Origin: Bimuria novae-zelandiae CBS 107.79
Lineage: Eukaryota > Ascomycota > Dothideomycetes > Pleosporales > Didymosphaeriaceae
Length of the DNA: 64,000 nucleotides
NCBI GenBank assembly: GCA_010015655.1
Contig: ML976727.1
Coordinates: 1-64,000 of the forward strand
Reading direction: 5' to 3'
Shown here piece by piece: positions 11,359-21,222 of the stretch. Positions within the stretch are counted from its first letter, which is position 1; every line of letters begins with the position of its first letter. The notes below the pieces were generated by a model. The model saw nothing but the letters and a program-made list of their open reading frames with translations, did not search any database and was not told the origin of the DNA. Position numbers and translations under genes: made by a program.

Positions 11359-13314
11359 CACTACCGGAAATCTGACGGGACATATGAATCATGGGAGATC
11401 CGACCGTTCCAGTTGGGCGAGAACACCGAAGCAGAGCTCAGGCATGACTATGAAAATTATGTTGGGCTAGCAAGACCCAATGTCTCCAGGGATCTTAAGG
11501 CTTTGAGAAGCACATTGTACAGCAAACAGTCAACGAACAAGAGCCAATCTCAGCTCAACGATACCCTCGAAGGGAAAGAGGTTGATGCCACAAGTCTAGC
11601 ATTCGAAGACAAACTTAAGCAGCCAAAATTCGGGTTATCTATACAAAGGCAACAGAGCCTGCCATTTTCTGCATTGCAACTAGGCAACAAAACCGATCCA
11701 AAATACTACCGGGCTAAGAAGGAAGAACTGGAAGCTCATGAAGAGAAGGGCACTTGGAAGATCGTTCCGCTTCCTGAGGGAGTTAGGCCTGTCACTTCTC
11801 GATGGGTAAACACAGACAAATATGGACCAGATGGACGGCTAATCAAACATAAGTCCCGCTTAGTCGCCAGGGGCTTTCAGCAAGAAGAAGGTATTGACTA
11901 TGAGGAAACTTTTGCGTCTGTGGTCAAGCCCACATCGACGCGCATTCTGCTAGCATTAGCAGCCATCCTCTGCTGGACAGTTCACCAGGGAGATGTCAAA
12001 ACTGCCTTTCTAAACAGCAACCTTGACAAGCCTGTCTACATGAAGCCTCCAAAAGACATCAAACTTCCACACGGGTTCTGTCTCATGGTTATCAGAGCTC
12101 TCTATGGATTGAAGCAATCACCCCGTGCATGGTATCAGAAACTACGAAGCACTCTAATCAGTTGGGGTTGGCGAATGTCAGCATACGATCCATGCGTCTT
12201 TATCAATGACGACACCGGGCTCATACTCGAAGTTCACGTGGATGACATTAATGTTATGGGCAAGGATCTCTAGATGATCCTAAACTTCAAAGCTCAGATC
12301 TCGCAGACCTTCCAGATGACTGACGAAGGGGAGTGTTCTTGGTATCTGGGCATGCATGTTGAGCAAAGACCGGGAGAAGTCCGCATTCATCAAAAGAAAT
12401 ACATCGACGAAATTGTCGCCAAGTATGGTTTCAGCGATACTGCACCATTCAAAACCCCTCTTGACAAAGAATTCAAACTCCACGCTCAGGACAACTACAC
12501 GGCGCACCCAAAGTTTCGCAAAGAATATCAGTCCAAAGTTGGATCGTTGAACTTTGCCAGCAATCAGACAAGGCCGGACATCGCCTTCGCCACGGGCTAT
12601 GTGGCTCGCTATGCGTCAAATCCGGACCAAACGCATATGGAGGCTGTGAACAGGATCTTCATGTACCTCAAGGATGACCCGGGCAAGGGAATCGTCTACT
12701 CAGGCAAACACGGTTTTCAACTTCGAGGATTCGTGGACAGCGACTTTGCTGGCTGTGAAGACTCGCGCAAATCAACCACTGGTTGGGTGTTCACCCTGGC
12801 TGGGGGACCTGTCTCCTGGTCGTCACAAAGACAGAAAACAGTTGCCACATCAACCATGGACGCAGAATATATTGCAGGGGCTGAAGCAGCGAAAGAAGCA
12901 GTGTGGATCCGTAACTTCATCAACGATCTACGTATACCAGGAGTACAAATTGGCACAGTCCCACTGTATATCGACAACAATTCGGCGTTGAAGCTTACTA
13001 GAAACCCAGAGTTACACAGCAGATCAAAACATATCGATGTCAAGCACCATTTCATCCGAGAAAAGGTAGAGGATGGAGTTATCAATACTCTAAGGGTAGA
13101 GACAGCGGATAACCTGGCGGATATCTTTACCAAAGGCTTGCCAAAACCGATACACACGAGCTTCGTCGATCGACTGAATTGTCTGTCAGGGGGAGATGTC
13201 AAAAGACAGGATGATGCTATGGCGGAAACCACAGGAGCTGGAGGAAAGAGCAAAAAAGGCGTCAATATAGGCATGGGATCCTTAATAGTGTCACGACCCC
13301 TCGGCCCGTGCCAC

Positions 13315-13322
13315 AGGGGGAG
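13315..13322 (+). other. Polypurine tract of Copia-1
   Basis: AGGGGGAG lies directly before the 3' LTR and would prime plus-strand DNA synthesis. Confidence 0.7.
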
Positions 13323-13497
13323 AGTTGGATCCCAGGTCACGTGATATGGGAAGTGCTGCCTGGTAGGCAGGGGCGCCACCATGGCGACTGCCTATGGTGG
13401 CGCTAGGCAGATGAGGAGGAGTGGCGATTATAAGTAGTTGCATAACCTCCAGCAGTTAATTGATTATCACACTTGTTCTCACTTCAAGGTTTCAACT
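13323..13497 (+). repeat. 3' LTR of Copia-1
   Basis: 175 bp, identical to 7107-7281 at every position I compared; followed by TACCG (13498-13502). Confidence 0.95.
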
Positions 13498-13502
13498 TAC
13501 CG

Positions 13503-14340
13503 CGACCAGGTTGAACGGCTGGACCGAGGTGGAGTAGGCACTATCGGAAAGCAGCATTTCACTTATTTATACAGCCCCGCAAGGGAAAAGGCACTTACGA
13601 AGAGAAACATCCTCGCAGCGTGGAGAGGAAGCGGTTTATTCCCTTTCAACCCCAACAGAGTTCTCGCGGATATGCCAAAGCCGCCTGCCAAACTAACCAT
13701 TCCAAATGTTACTGAGAGCGTGGAGTCTCGTCCGTGTTACGAATCAATGCCAACGCCTGCAACGCCAGTATCATCAGAGACCCTGGAATCGCTCCTTAAC
13801 ATAATCAGACATATTCCTGACGATGAAGCGAGCAGCCAGCGCAAAGAGAGGCTCCAACAAAAGGTCTCTAATGCTGCCCTAACGTTTCTTGCCAAAAATG
13901 CGCTCCTTCACGATCAAAATGTGTTCTTAAAGAAAATAAACAATGAAGGTAAAACTCGCCGGGCGACCAAGTCAACAATACTTGGGACGGCAAAGGTGAT
14001 GACGTGGGACGACCTTGAGAAGGCACGAGGGGAGCATGCTATAAAAGAAACGAGAAAGGCCGAGAAAGAAGCGAAAAAGGCCGTTAGACAGGCTAAGAAA
14101 GTTGCGAACGCGACGGTACAGGCGGAAGCAACGGCAAGCGAGACAAAATGTGGTCGGAAACGCAAGAGTGCTGCGTTGGAGGCAGTTACACCAGAGCCAA
14201 GCGCCAAGATGGTGCGGAGAAGGGAAGGACAGGTCGCGGAAGCTGATCAAGGAGTAGTTGCGCTAAAGCCGAAGGCCCTAGTGTTAGACGTAGAAGTTTT
14301 GACAGAACCATGGAGAGCCCCGGTAGCGAAGATGTGGTAG
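13503..14340 (+). pseudogene. Fot1/pogo-like transposase, 3' part
   Basis: Continues the transposase frame after the Copia element: the split Arg codon at 7105-7106 is completed by C13503, giving AAYRDQVERLDRGG. The conserved tail follows (YLYSPAREKALTKRNILAAW, GSGLFPFNPNRVL), typical of the region behind the third catalytic Asp in Fot1-like proteins. The last 120 residues form an Ala/Lys/Glu-rich probable coiled coil (EKEAKKAVRQAKKVANATVQ) with a basic stretch CGRKRKSAA that could be a nuclear localisation signal. The stop codon ends at 14340. No further lesion is visible. Confidence 0.85.
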
Positions 14341-14389
14341 GAGGTAGAAGGTAGAAGGTACTGTCTCGCCTTCGCGTCCTGCATCGTTG

Positions 14390-14580
14390 CACTCGGTCAC
14401 CTCCCATAGACAAACTGGCACGGTTTATGGCTCTTACCTTATAAGATAGTTGCACCTACATTTTACGCTCGTGCACCTATATACTGTACTCTGTGGCTTC
14501 TACATAGTATTACCTTAGTTCAATCCCACAATCTTTTCCACTGCGTACTGTCGGTTCCTCCACCGCGATATAGAGAGTGC
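14390..14580 (-). repeat. Dispersed repeat, copy B
   Basis: The reverse complement matches copy A (860-1060) at roughly four of five bases by eye. It lies just 3' of the Fot1-like transposase, so it may be that element's 3' end or an unrelated solo LTR. The remaining 150 bp up to the PNP gene show nothing else. Confidence 0.55.
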
Positions 14581-14752
14581 GCCTTGTTCTAATCTAGAGA
14601 TGCCATTTGGCGATTGTAATCAGGCTGAACAAGGCTGAATTTCAGCTGAGCGCGGCTGCCTAATCTAGTCCGCTCACCGCCATAAACAGTATACATGCTG
14701 TTTCCCCTTTCTTGTCCTATACAGCTGCTTTCAAAGACAATCCTTAACCATA

Positions 14753-15850
14753 ATGGCAACAAACCATCGGTTCATCATTGGGTGGATTTCCCCCCTCCCT
14801 TTAGAGAAAGAGGCGGCAAGACTTGTACTGGACGAAGAATATCCCCAAGAAGAAGTCCAATACCAAGGCGCTTTCTATCTAGGTGGTCGCATCGGCAAAC
14901 ACCAGGTCGTCATCGGAGTGCAGAGATATACAGGTATTGAAGGAGCTGCATATCTTGCTGAAAAGATGCGCGCTGGATTTCCTAACATTAAATACTTTCT
15001 CCTAGTCGGTATTGCGGGCGGTGTACCCCGCTACGGACCGGCAGGCGCAGTGTCCGAAATTGTGCTTGGGGACGTGGTCGTTAGCTCTCCGCGAGGCAAC
15101 CACGGCGGGGTCGTGCATTACGATAGAGGCGCATAGGAGGGTCAAGGGCGCCTGAGCTTCCGCGGACACACAAATGGCGTTCCAGGCGATCTTATGGCGG
15201 CAGTCAACAACTTCCGTGCGGAAGGCTGGTCCAATACTAACATCCCGGAATTCCTGAAGCAAATGCGTCTAAAGCTCGACGAGAGGCGGCTGCACCAATA
15301 TGACGACCCAGGTCCCATCCGTGACAAGCTCTTTCAGGACAGTTACGAGCACAAAGGCACAGAGTTCGATGATTGCAAAGAATGCTGCGACACAGGCTAT
15401 ACTATCTCGCGTTGCCAGCGAGGAGACGGCGCTACTCGACTGCTCGACGAGCCCTTTGTCCACTTCGGCAATGTCGCATCAAGCAATCAACTACAGATAT
15501 CCGCCACGGAGCGAAATAGGATTCAGAAAGAACATGAGGCCATCTGCTTTGAGATGGAAGCAGCAGGCGTTCTGCAAGAATATCCCTGTGTGGTCGTGCG
15601 GGGCATCTGCGACTATGCTGACTCGCACAAGAACAAGGGCTGGCAGAACTACGCGGCTGCTACGGCGGCCGCGTACGCTAAAGGGCTGTTGGCTATGATC
15701 CCCGCGATAGACGCTACGAGTAGTGCGCAATCTACAGAACGATCTTCACCTCAGCACCCCACAAACATAACGAACATGACGTTTGGCAACAACGCAGATG
15801 GAATTCAGACCCAGAACTTCCACGGCAATGTACAGTTTGGACGACGTTGA
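14753..15850 (+). pseudogene. PNP/UDP-phosphorylase-domain effector with C-terminal amyloid-like motif; one in-frame stop
   Basis: From ATG 14753 the protein begins with FIIGWISPLPLEKEAARLVL, the opening of the nucleoside-phosphorylase domain found at the N-terminus of many fungal NLRs. Other family blocks: LLVGIAGGVPRYG, EIVLGDVVVSSP, GNHGGVVHYDRG, then CFEMEAAGVLQEYPCVVVRG and ICDYADSHKNKGWQNYAA near the C-terminus. An in-frame TAG (15134-15136) interrupts it after HYDRGA. The frame continues unbroken on both sides, so this is a single nonsense mutation, possibly CAG to TAG. With the stop counted as a residue the protein has 365 residues. The tail holds TFGNNADGIQTQNFHGNVQF (343-362), matching a motif at the start of the downstream NLR. 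The pair looks like a separate effector plus receptor. Confidence 0.85.
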
Positions 15851-16558
15851 GGTATTAGGTTGTGGCTGCTGGCGACTTGACGATAGAAATATATTTTAAG
15901 GATACTTCTGTATATACATACCATCCCATCAAGACTCAAGATGCAGCTGCAAGTTGAATAATAAGCTACAACGAGGCTGGCGGGGCGAGCGGGTCGACGA
16001 TCGGGCGCATGTACGCTTGGCCCCAGCCGCAGACCTCGCGAGTGGTTGCTCGAAGCCGCCGTGCTGCAGGCTGGAAGGCCGTCAGGCTGAAGCCCAGCAG
16101 GCGCTGCGCCGCAGAATCCCATCTCGCCGCAGACACATCGCTGATGCATGCTCTGCTGTCGTGATGCCATGGCCTCTACGACATCCACCATAGCTTTCGG
16201 CGACGCCCGCTCCAGCGTTCAAGCTCACACCATCAACGGCTCGGTCGAATTCCATCTCCAGCCTGGTACGTTGCGGGACCACCCTCCCCCACTCCTTAGC
16301 GAGAACGGGTCACTAAATAGACACGTCGACACTAGAGCTCGAGAACAGCCTCGGTCGTCTACCGCACGCTACCGACGCGCCCTTCAACTCGTACGCGGCG
16401 CAGCACGAGCGAGTCTGCCTCCCTGACACGCGCGTCGACCTCCTGCGCGAGATACACAGCTGGGCGGGCGGGCCAGATGAGCGGTGCATCTTCTGGCTGC
16501 GCGGCCTGGCGGGCACAGGCAAGTCGACGATCGCGCAGACCGTCGCGCGCAGCTACTA

Positions 16559-18820
16559 TCCCCCGCATGGCCAAAATCTGCCGTACACGGGCCACATTGA
16601 AATGGCCAATCGGAGCTTTGCTCCGACTTCTGACGAACACCAAAGGAGATCAGATTTGTATGTAGATTTGTATGGAGACTTGATTTCTTGTGGTTTTTTG
16701 ATGAAACTACTTGATAATTGAGCTTTGAGAGGTGTCTTTTGATGTGATTGTTTGATAGCGCTGTAGGTGCTCTTGCCAGCACTTAGGACGCTCTTCTGGC
16801 CTACACAAAGGCAGCCTACACGCCCTACAGCCAAAAGTACTGCGCGGAGTACGCAGAGGAGCTTTACGATTGCCAGAAGTTGTTGTAAGAGGCTGCCGTG
16901 GAGGCCGTGAGTTGTGCTTTTTACGCCCAGACGTCGCACAAGATACACAAGTCTTCGCCTCTGCAAACAGCCTTGTAGACGTGTGGGAGCTGCCAGCGTC
17001 GCTGACGATATCGTCTACGTGCTGACGTTTGTTACTGCCGTTGCAAAGTCGGCCTCCGCGCTCGAAAAGCTGCTCAATCAGGGCATACAGGAAGTCTTTA
17101 TGACCCGTCCTTTTCGCTGACGGCCGGGACGAGTACGATGATAGCCTGTAGGCGTTGTTCAGTGCCAAATCAAGTAGGAAGTAGAGCAGAGGACGCCAGG
17201 TACGCCGTTTGGCCTGCTGGACGGAGTAGTAGCTTTTACACTGATCAAATCGATCAACCTCGCTCTTGTGGGTATTGTAATCGTCTATCATCGTCGGTAT
17301 CCCTAGTAACTTGACAAGCTCGTTGCCAAAGGCGTCCGTAAAGATCTTCTTGTTGTTTGATGCTGTTTTGGAGCGTCGACGGAGCTTTTCGACGTACTGA
17401 GCAGCTGTGTAAAAGTCAACACCATGCCAAGAAATGACGTCAATACTCACGATCTGCGACTGTACTGGCAAAAAGGACAACTTGATTATCTCTCCAGGCT
17501 GCCTCTAGTACTTCCTTTGACGCTGACAGCGCCCAGCGTATTTCTCCCCACTTCAGGGACTGCCGAGCGTGTGTTTTGAGACGCACAAGATCACCGTTGA
17601 AGCGCTCTTTGGACAGCTTTTTGCGGGCGATAGGTGCGCTGCTTGTCTGGAGTTCTGCCTCCGCGGCCTGCTCGAAGATCTCCTCTGTCGTCGTCTTTGT
17701 CGTCCTGACAGTCCCGGCGCAGCCGACGCCTTTAGATCTGAGGTATTCGAGCATGGGTATCGTATTGAAAAGGTTGTCGTCCCAGACGATATGACGGCCG
17801 GCCGGAAAAAGCCTTTCTCCGGCGGCGTCCTCGGCGAGTACGAGGGTGACGGGGACAAGCTCTGTTGGAGTCAAAGACCTGCCAGCAGCGTCAGCGTCAG
17901 CGTCGGCGATTTTGATCAAATTGACGGGTCCTCTGCCGCGGGCATGAAAAAGCCAGTTAAGTATCACCCCATCGTTTGCCAGACACCAGATCTTGTAGCC
18001 CTCAGGTGTGGGCTTTGTTTTGATTATCACTTTTTCTGACGCGCGTCCAGTAAATCTCGCAATCGCCTCGTCGACGCAGAGGTGCTTGCCGGGCGTCCAA
18101 TACAAAAGCGAGCGCTCGCAGCGCAGCTGAGAGAGATCCCAGACGCGGCCAAATGGGGAGCAAAAGCTCTGCTCCACCTCAGTACAGTACAGGTACCGAT
18201 CTAGCTGCTGCCAACGCTGGCGGGACATGAACTCGTTGATTTTGTGTGTAGGAGCGTTCCGGTGACCCTTCTCCCAGTACTCCGCTAACGAGGGCTCCCG
18301 GTGGACGCCCATATAAACGACGATTGAAAAGTACGTATAAAGCTCCGCCGGAGACGTCGGTTTCCAGCTGCGGCAGCTGCCAGGCGTCGCTGCTCGGAGC
18401 GCCTCAGCATGTTGATTTGTATAGTGTGCTATACGGTCCATAACGTCGGCGGAGAAGTATAAATCGAACAAGGCAATCGGACTGCCGCAATCAACACCTT
18501 CAGGTAAGTTAGCCTCTCCAAAAATACGTGGATTGTTAACGTTGAGAGGTTTCCAATCGGGTGGCGGATTTGCTAGCAAATCAGGCTTTTCAGCGTCAGA
18601 TTTGCTGTATTTTGTGTATTTTACGAAGTCAGGGTCGTTGGTAAGTGGGCCAGCAGCTTTTGGCATGTTTGCAGGTGCAGGCGATTTCAAAACAGGCGTA
18701 TTTTGGCTAGTAAACAGAAATTGCTAACATCACGATACAGATTTGGTGTTCACTTGGCAGCTCTCCTGATTGGTCATTTCAATGTGGCCCGTGTACGGCA
18801 GATTTTGGCCATGCGGGGGA
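16559..18820 (-). mobile_element. piggyBac-like DNA transposon with 46-bp TIRs inserted in the NACHT domain
   Basis: Perfect 46-bp TIRs (16559-16604 and 18775-18820, starting TCCCCCGCATGGCCAAAATC) flank a 2262-bp element encoding a transposase with piggyBac (DDE_Tnp_1_7) motifs. The flanking duplication is TA (16557-16558 and 18821-18822), not the TTAA usual for piggyBac. Termini could be shifted by 1-2 bp because CTAT/ATAA is ambiguous. No decay is visible, so the insertion looks recent. Confidence 0.85.
16707..18666 (-). CDS. piggyBac-like transposase
   Basis: Start ATG 18666 (MPKAAGPLTNDPDF). Exon 1 is 18666-17451. A 46-bp intron (17450-17405, GTGAGT...TTTTACACAG) keeps the frame (VADPAQYVEKLRRR). 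Exon 2 is 17404-16707. Total 637 residues. The DDE_Tnp_1_7 fold is seen in ELYTYFSIVVYMGVHREPSL, YWTPGKHLCVDEAIARFTGR (first Asp), KTKPTPEGYKIWCLANDG, HIVWDDNLFNTIPMLEYL (second Asp) and YNTHKSEVDRFDQCKSYY (third Asp). The C-terminus has a Cys-rich stretch (CVSC...CRACRLPLC...CWQEHL) resembling the RING/PHD-like zinc domain of piggyBac enzymes. It should cut and paste its own DNA in the nucleus. No stop or frameshift is present. It lies antisense to the host NLR. Confidence 0.88.
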
Positions 18821-20418
18821 TAAGCAGCGTCTGGCGGCTAGCTTCTTCTTCTCGCGCGGCGGTGGTGACGTCAGTCACGCAGGCAAGTTCGTCACGAGCA
18901 TCGCGGTGCAGCTTGCGCACAATGTGCCAGAAGCACGCCAGCACATCTGCACCGCTGCGGCAGAGCGCAGCGATATTGCCAGCCAGTCTTTGCGCGATCA
19001 GTGGCAGCACCTCGTTCTCCACCCACTGTCGAAGCTGCGTGAGCCAGGGCCATACGTTGTGGTTGTCGATGCGCTTGACGAGTGCGACAACGACGACAAT
19101 GTCCAGATCATTATATGGCTGCTGGCCGAGGCTCGGTCGCTAGAGAGAGTTCGACTGCGAGTGCTTCTGACGAGCCGGCCAGAAATACCAATACGCCATG
19201 TGTTTGGACAGATCACGGATGCGGAACACAAGGACTTCGTGCTGCACGATATATCGCCGTCGATTGTCGACCACGACATAAAACGTTTCCTAGACCACGA
19301 GCTTCAGTCCGTCGGGCAGAGATGGTATTCACGCGCTGACTGGCCAGGCGCAGAAACCATCATGCAGCTGGTCCAGAGCGCTAGCGGTCTGTTCATCTGG
19401 GCAGCAACTGCCTGTCACTTTATCTGCAAAGGAAAGGGTTTTGCAGCCAAAAGACTGGAGACGATCCTGCGTAACAATGGCAACACTACTGCCGCTCCAG
19501 AGAAACATCTTGATCAAATCTATGTCACTGTGCTTCAGAACTCAGTATCTGCAGACTATACAGACGAAGAGAAAGAAGAGCAGTGCAGAATGCTAAAGTA
19601 CGTTCTTGGGAGCGTAGTAGTGCTGCTCTCTACTCTACCTGTATGGCCTTTAAGCAAGCTGCTCCAGTATAGAGACGAAGAGGTTAGGCAGGCACTAGCG
19701 GATCTGCACGCCATTCTCAACATTCTAGAAGGTCCAACCCGGCCGCTTCGCCTGCATCATCCGTCGTTCCGCGACTTCCTGCTTGACAAGAAGAGATGCG
19801 ATGACGACAGCTTCTGGGTCGACGAGAGGAGCACACACGAGAAGCTGGCGTCCTGTTGCCTTGAGCTCATGTCCACGCCCAATGGTCTCCGACAAAACAT
19901 CTGCAACCTTTCCGGACCTGGGATGATTAGAAGCGAGATAGACGAGAGCAGGATCACGGCTAGCCTGCCTCCCGAGCTGCAGTATGCGTGTCGCTACTGG
20001 GTGGATCATCTGGAGCGTAGCCATGGCAGGATCGAGGATGGAGATGCAACGCACCGCTTCCTTGAGAAACATCTTCTTCACTGGCTCGAAGCTATGAGCC
20101 TGATCAAGGAAACGAGTCTGTGCGTGCGCTTAGTAGCAAGGTTACAATCACTTACAGCGGTAGGCTGTTCTTAGTAATTAGACTACAATCCAATGCTAAC
20201 TTAAAATGCAGCCGTCTAGTAGTATAATCACTAGTTTCCTAAGCGATGCAAGTCGGTTTGTGTTGCGGTTCGTGCCGATACTTGCAGAAGCGCCGCTCCA
20301 GATATACTCATCCGGCCTTCTTTTCTCTCCGGAGGCAAGCATTGTGCGGACGATGTTTATAAGACAGGTACCGCAGACTGTAGAAGTGCTTTCGGGGAGA
20401 GACATAGAGTGGGATGCA

Positions 20419-20922
20419 TGCCGCAGCGTGCTGGAGGGCCATTCAGATGAGGTCAGGGCGGTGGTGTTCTCGCCAGACGGACAGCTAGTCGCCTCAGCAT
20501 CCCAGGACAGCACAGTGCGGATGTGGGAGACAGCGACGGGACAGTGTCGCAGCGTGCTAGAGGGCCATTCAGATGAGGTCAACACGGTGGTGTTCTCGCC
20601 AGACGGACAGCTAGTCGCCTCAGCATCCTACGACAGGACGGTGCGGGTGTGGGAGACGGCGACAGGACAGTGTCGTAGCGTGCTAGAGGGCCATTCCGAT
20701 TTGGTCAACACGGTGGTGTTCTCGCCAGACGGACAGCTAGTCGCCTCAGCATCCTACGACAGGACGGTGCGGGTGTGGGAGACGGCGACAGGACAGTGTC
20801 GCAGCGTGCTGGAGGGCCATTCAGATGAGGTCAGCGCGGTGGTGTTCTCGCCAGACGGACAGCTAGTCGCCTCAGCATCTAAGGACAGGACGGTGCGGGT
20901 GTGGGAGACAGCGACGGGACAG
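20419..20922 (+). repeat. Four tandem near-identical 126-bp WD40-coding repeats
   Basis: Units start at 20419, 20545, 20671 and 20797. Each encodes 42 residues of the form CRSVLEGHSDEV..VVFSPDG...TATGQ. Differences concentrate at a few codons (DEVRA, DEVNT, DLVNT, DEVSA; QDST, YDRT, YDRT, KDRT), the pattern of concerted evolution with diversifying surface residues known from het-d/het-e NWD genes. A degenerate fifth repeat follows (CCSVLPGRTS...IAFSPDGQR). Confidence 0.9.
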
Positions 20923-21222
20923 TGTTGCAGCGTGCTACCAGGCCGTACTTCGATTCCCGACATCGCCTTCTCGCCAGACGGCCAGAGACTCCAGACCAAC
21001 AAAGACGATATCGTTCTGCCGTCAGGTCTGACCACTGTTTCATCTATCCAACACACCGAAGAACTCTCCAGCGTTATGGTAGAGAACGAGTGGATAGTAC
21101 GTCAAAAGCGGCGCTTTCTATGGCTTCCTCCGGAGTATCGGTACTGCGAAACGGCGGTGCATAAGCACATTGTGTGTCTGGGGTGTAGTTCTGGACGTGT
21201 GACCCTACTTAGCTTACAATAA

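Larger units (their letters stand above)
7361..13344 (+). pseudogene. Copia gag-pol polyprotein with five Zn2Cys6-like clusters; disrupted
   Basis: Reading starts at ATG 7361 (MTNSKMDEVK). A small deletion near 7425-7430 shifts the frame into the longer gag frame, whose own ATG is at 7570. Then come a gag CCHC knuckle (CSYPGCGKTGHTEENC), aspartic protease (WLADTGANMHIVND), integrase with HHCC zinc finger and DDE residues (HVDSWG, RLDNEFEN, NGVAERTN), five cysteine clusters (10567-11358), reverse transcriptase (WVNTDKYGPDG, TAFLNSNLDKPVYM, ALYGLKQSPRAW, EVHVDDINVMG) and RNase H (FVDSDFAGC, DAEYIAGAEA, NLADIFTKGL). In-frame TAG codons lie at 9079-9081, 10504-10506 and 12271-12273. The first and third fit TGG-to-TAG and CAG-to-TAG changes. 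The last frame runs into the 3' LTR. Confidence 0.9.
7107..13497 (+). mobile_element. Ty1/Copia LTR retrotransposon with identical LTRs
   Basis: The 6391-bp element has two 175-bp LTRs identical at every base I compared. It is flanked by TACCG duplications, with TGGTTATGAGC (a tRNA-iMet-like primer site) just after the 5' LTR and a purine tract AGGGGGAG (13315-13322) before the 3' LTR. Domain order is gag, protease, integrase, RT, RNase H: Copia order. It sits inside a Fot1-like transposase. Insertion must be recent, yet the polyprotein carries a frameshift and three in-frame TAG codons, so this copy is non-autonomous. Confidence 0.95.
16169..21222 (+). pseudogene. NACHT-WD40 NOD-like receptor (NWD/HET-E type) split by a piggyBac-like element
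   Basis: Exons by splice motifs: 16169-16265; 16321-16558, transposon, 18821-20159; 20212-21222. Introns are 16266-16320 (GTACGT...CACTAAATAG) and 20160-20211 (GTAGGC...GCTAACTTAAAATGCAG), both frame-preserving. Protein order: N-terminal motif AFGDARSSVQAHTINGSVEF (residues 9-28); pre-NACHT APFNSYAAQHERVCLPDTR; P-loop GLAGTGKSTIAQTVA; transposon; ASFFFSRGGGDVSHAGKF; Walker B VVVVDALDEC; sensor VLLTSRPE; winged-helix/HETHS-like part ending in HHPSFRDFLLDKKRC; then four near-identical WD40 repeats. Undisrupted it would be about 890 residues. NWD proteins are cytosolic NTPase receptors controlling incompatibility cell death. Removing the transposon with one TA leaves 7 nt between TAC and CGT, so simple excision does not restore the frame. 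Confidence 0.87.

Noticed and set aside
20419..20922. Assembly artefact as cause of near-identical WD40 repeats
   Set aside because: Repeats differ at sensible codons and keep the frame; high identity is expected for NWD genes, although copy number should be confirmed.
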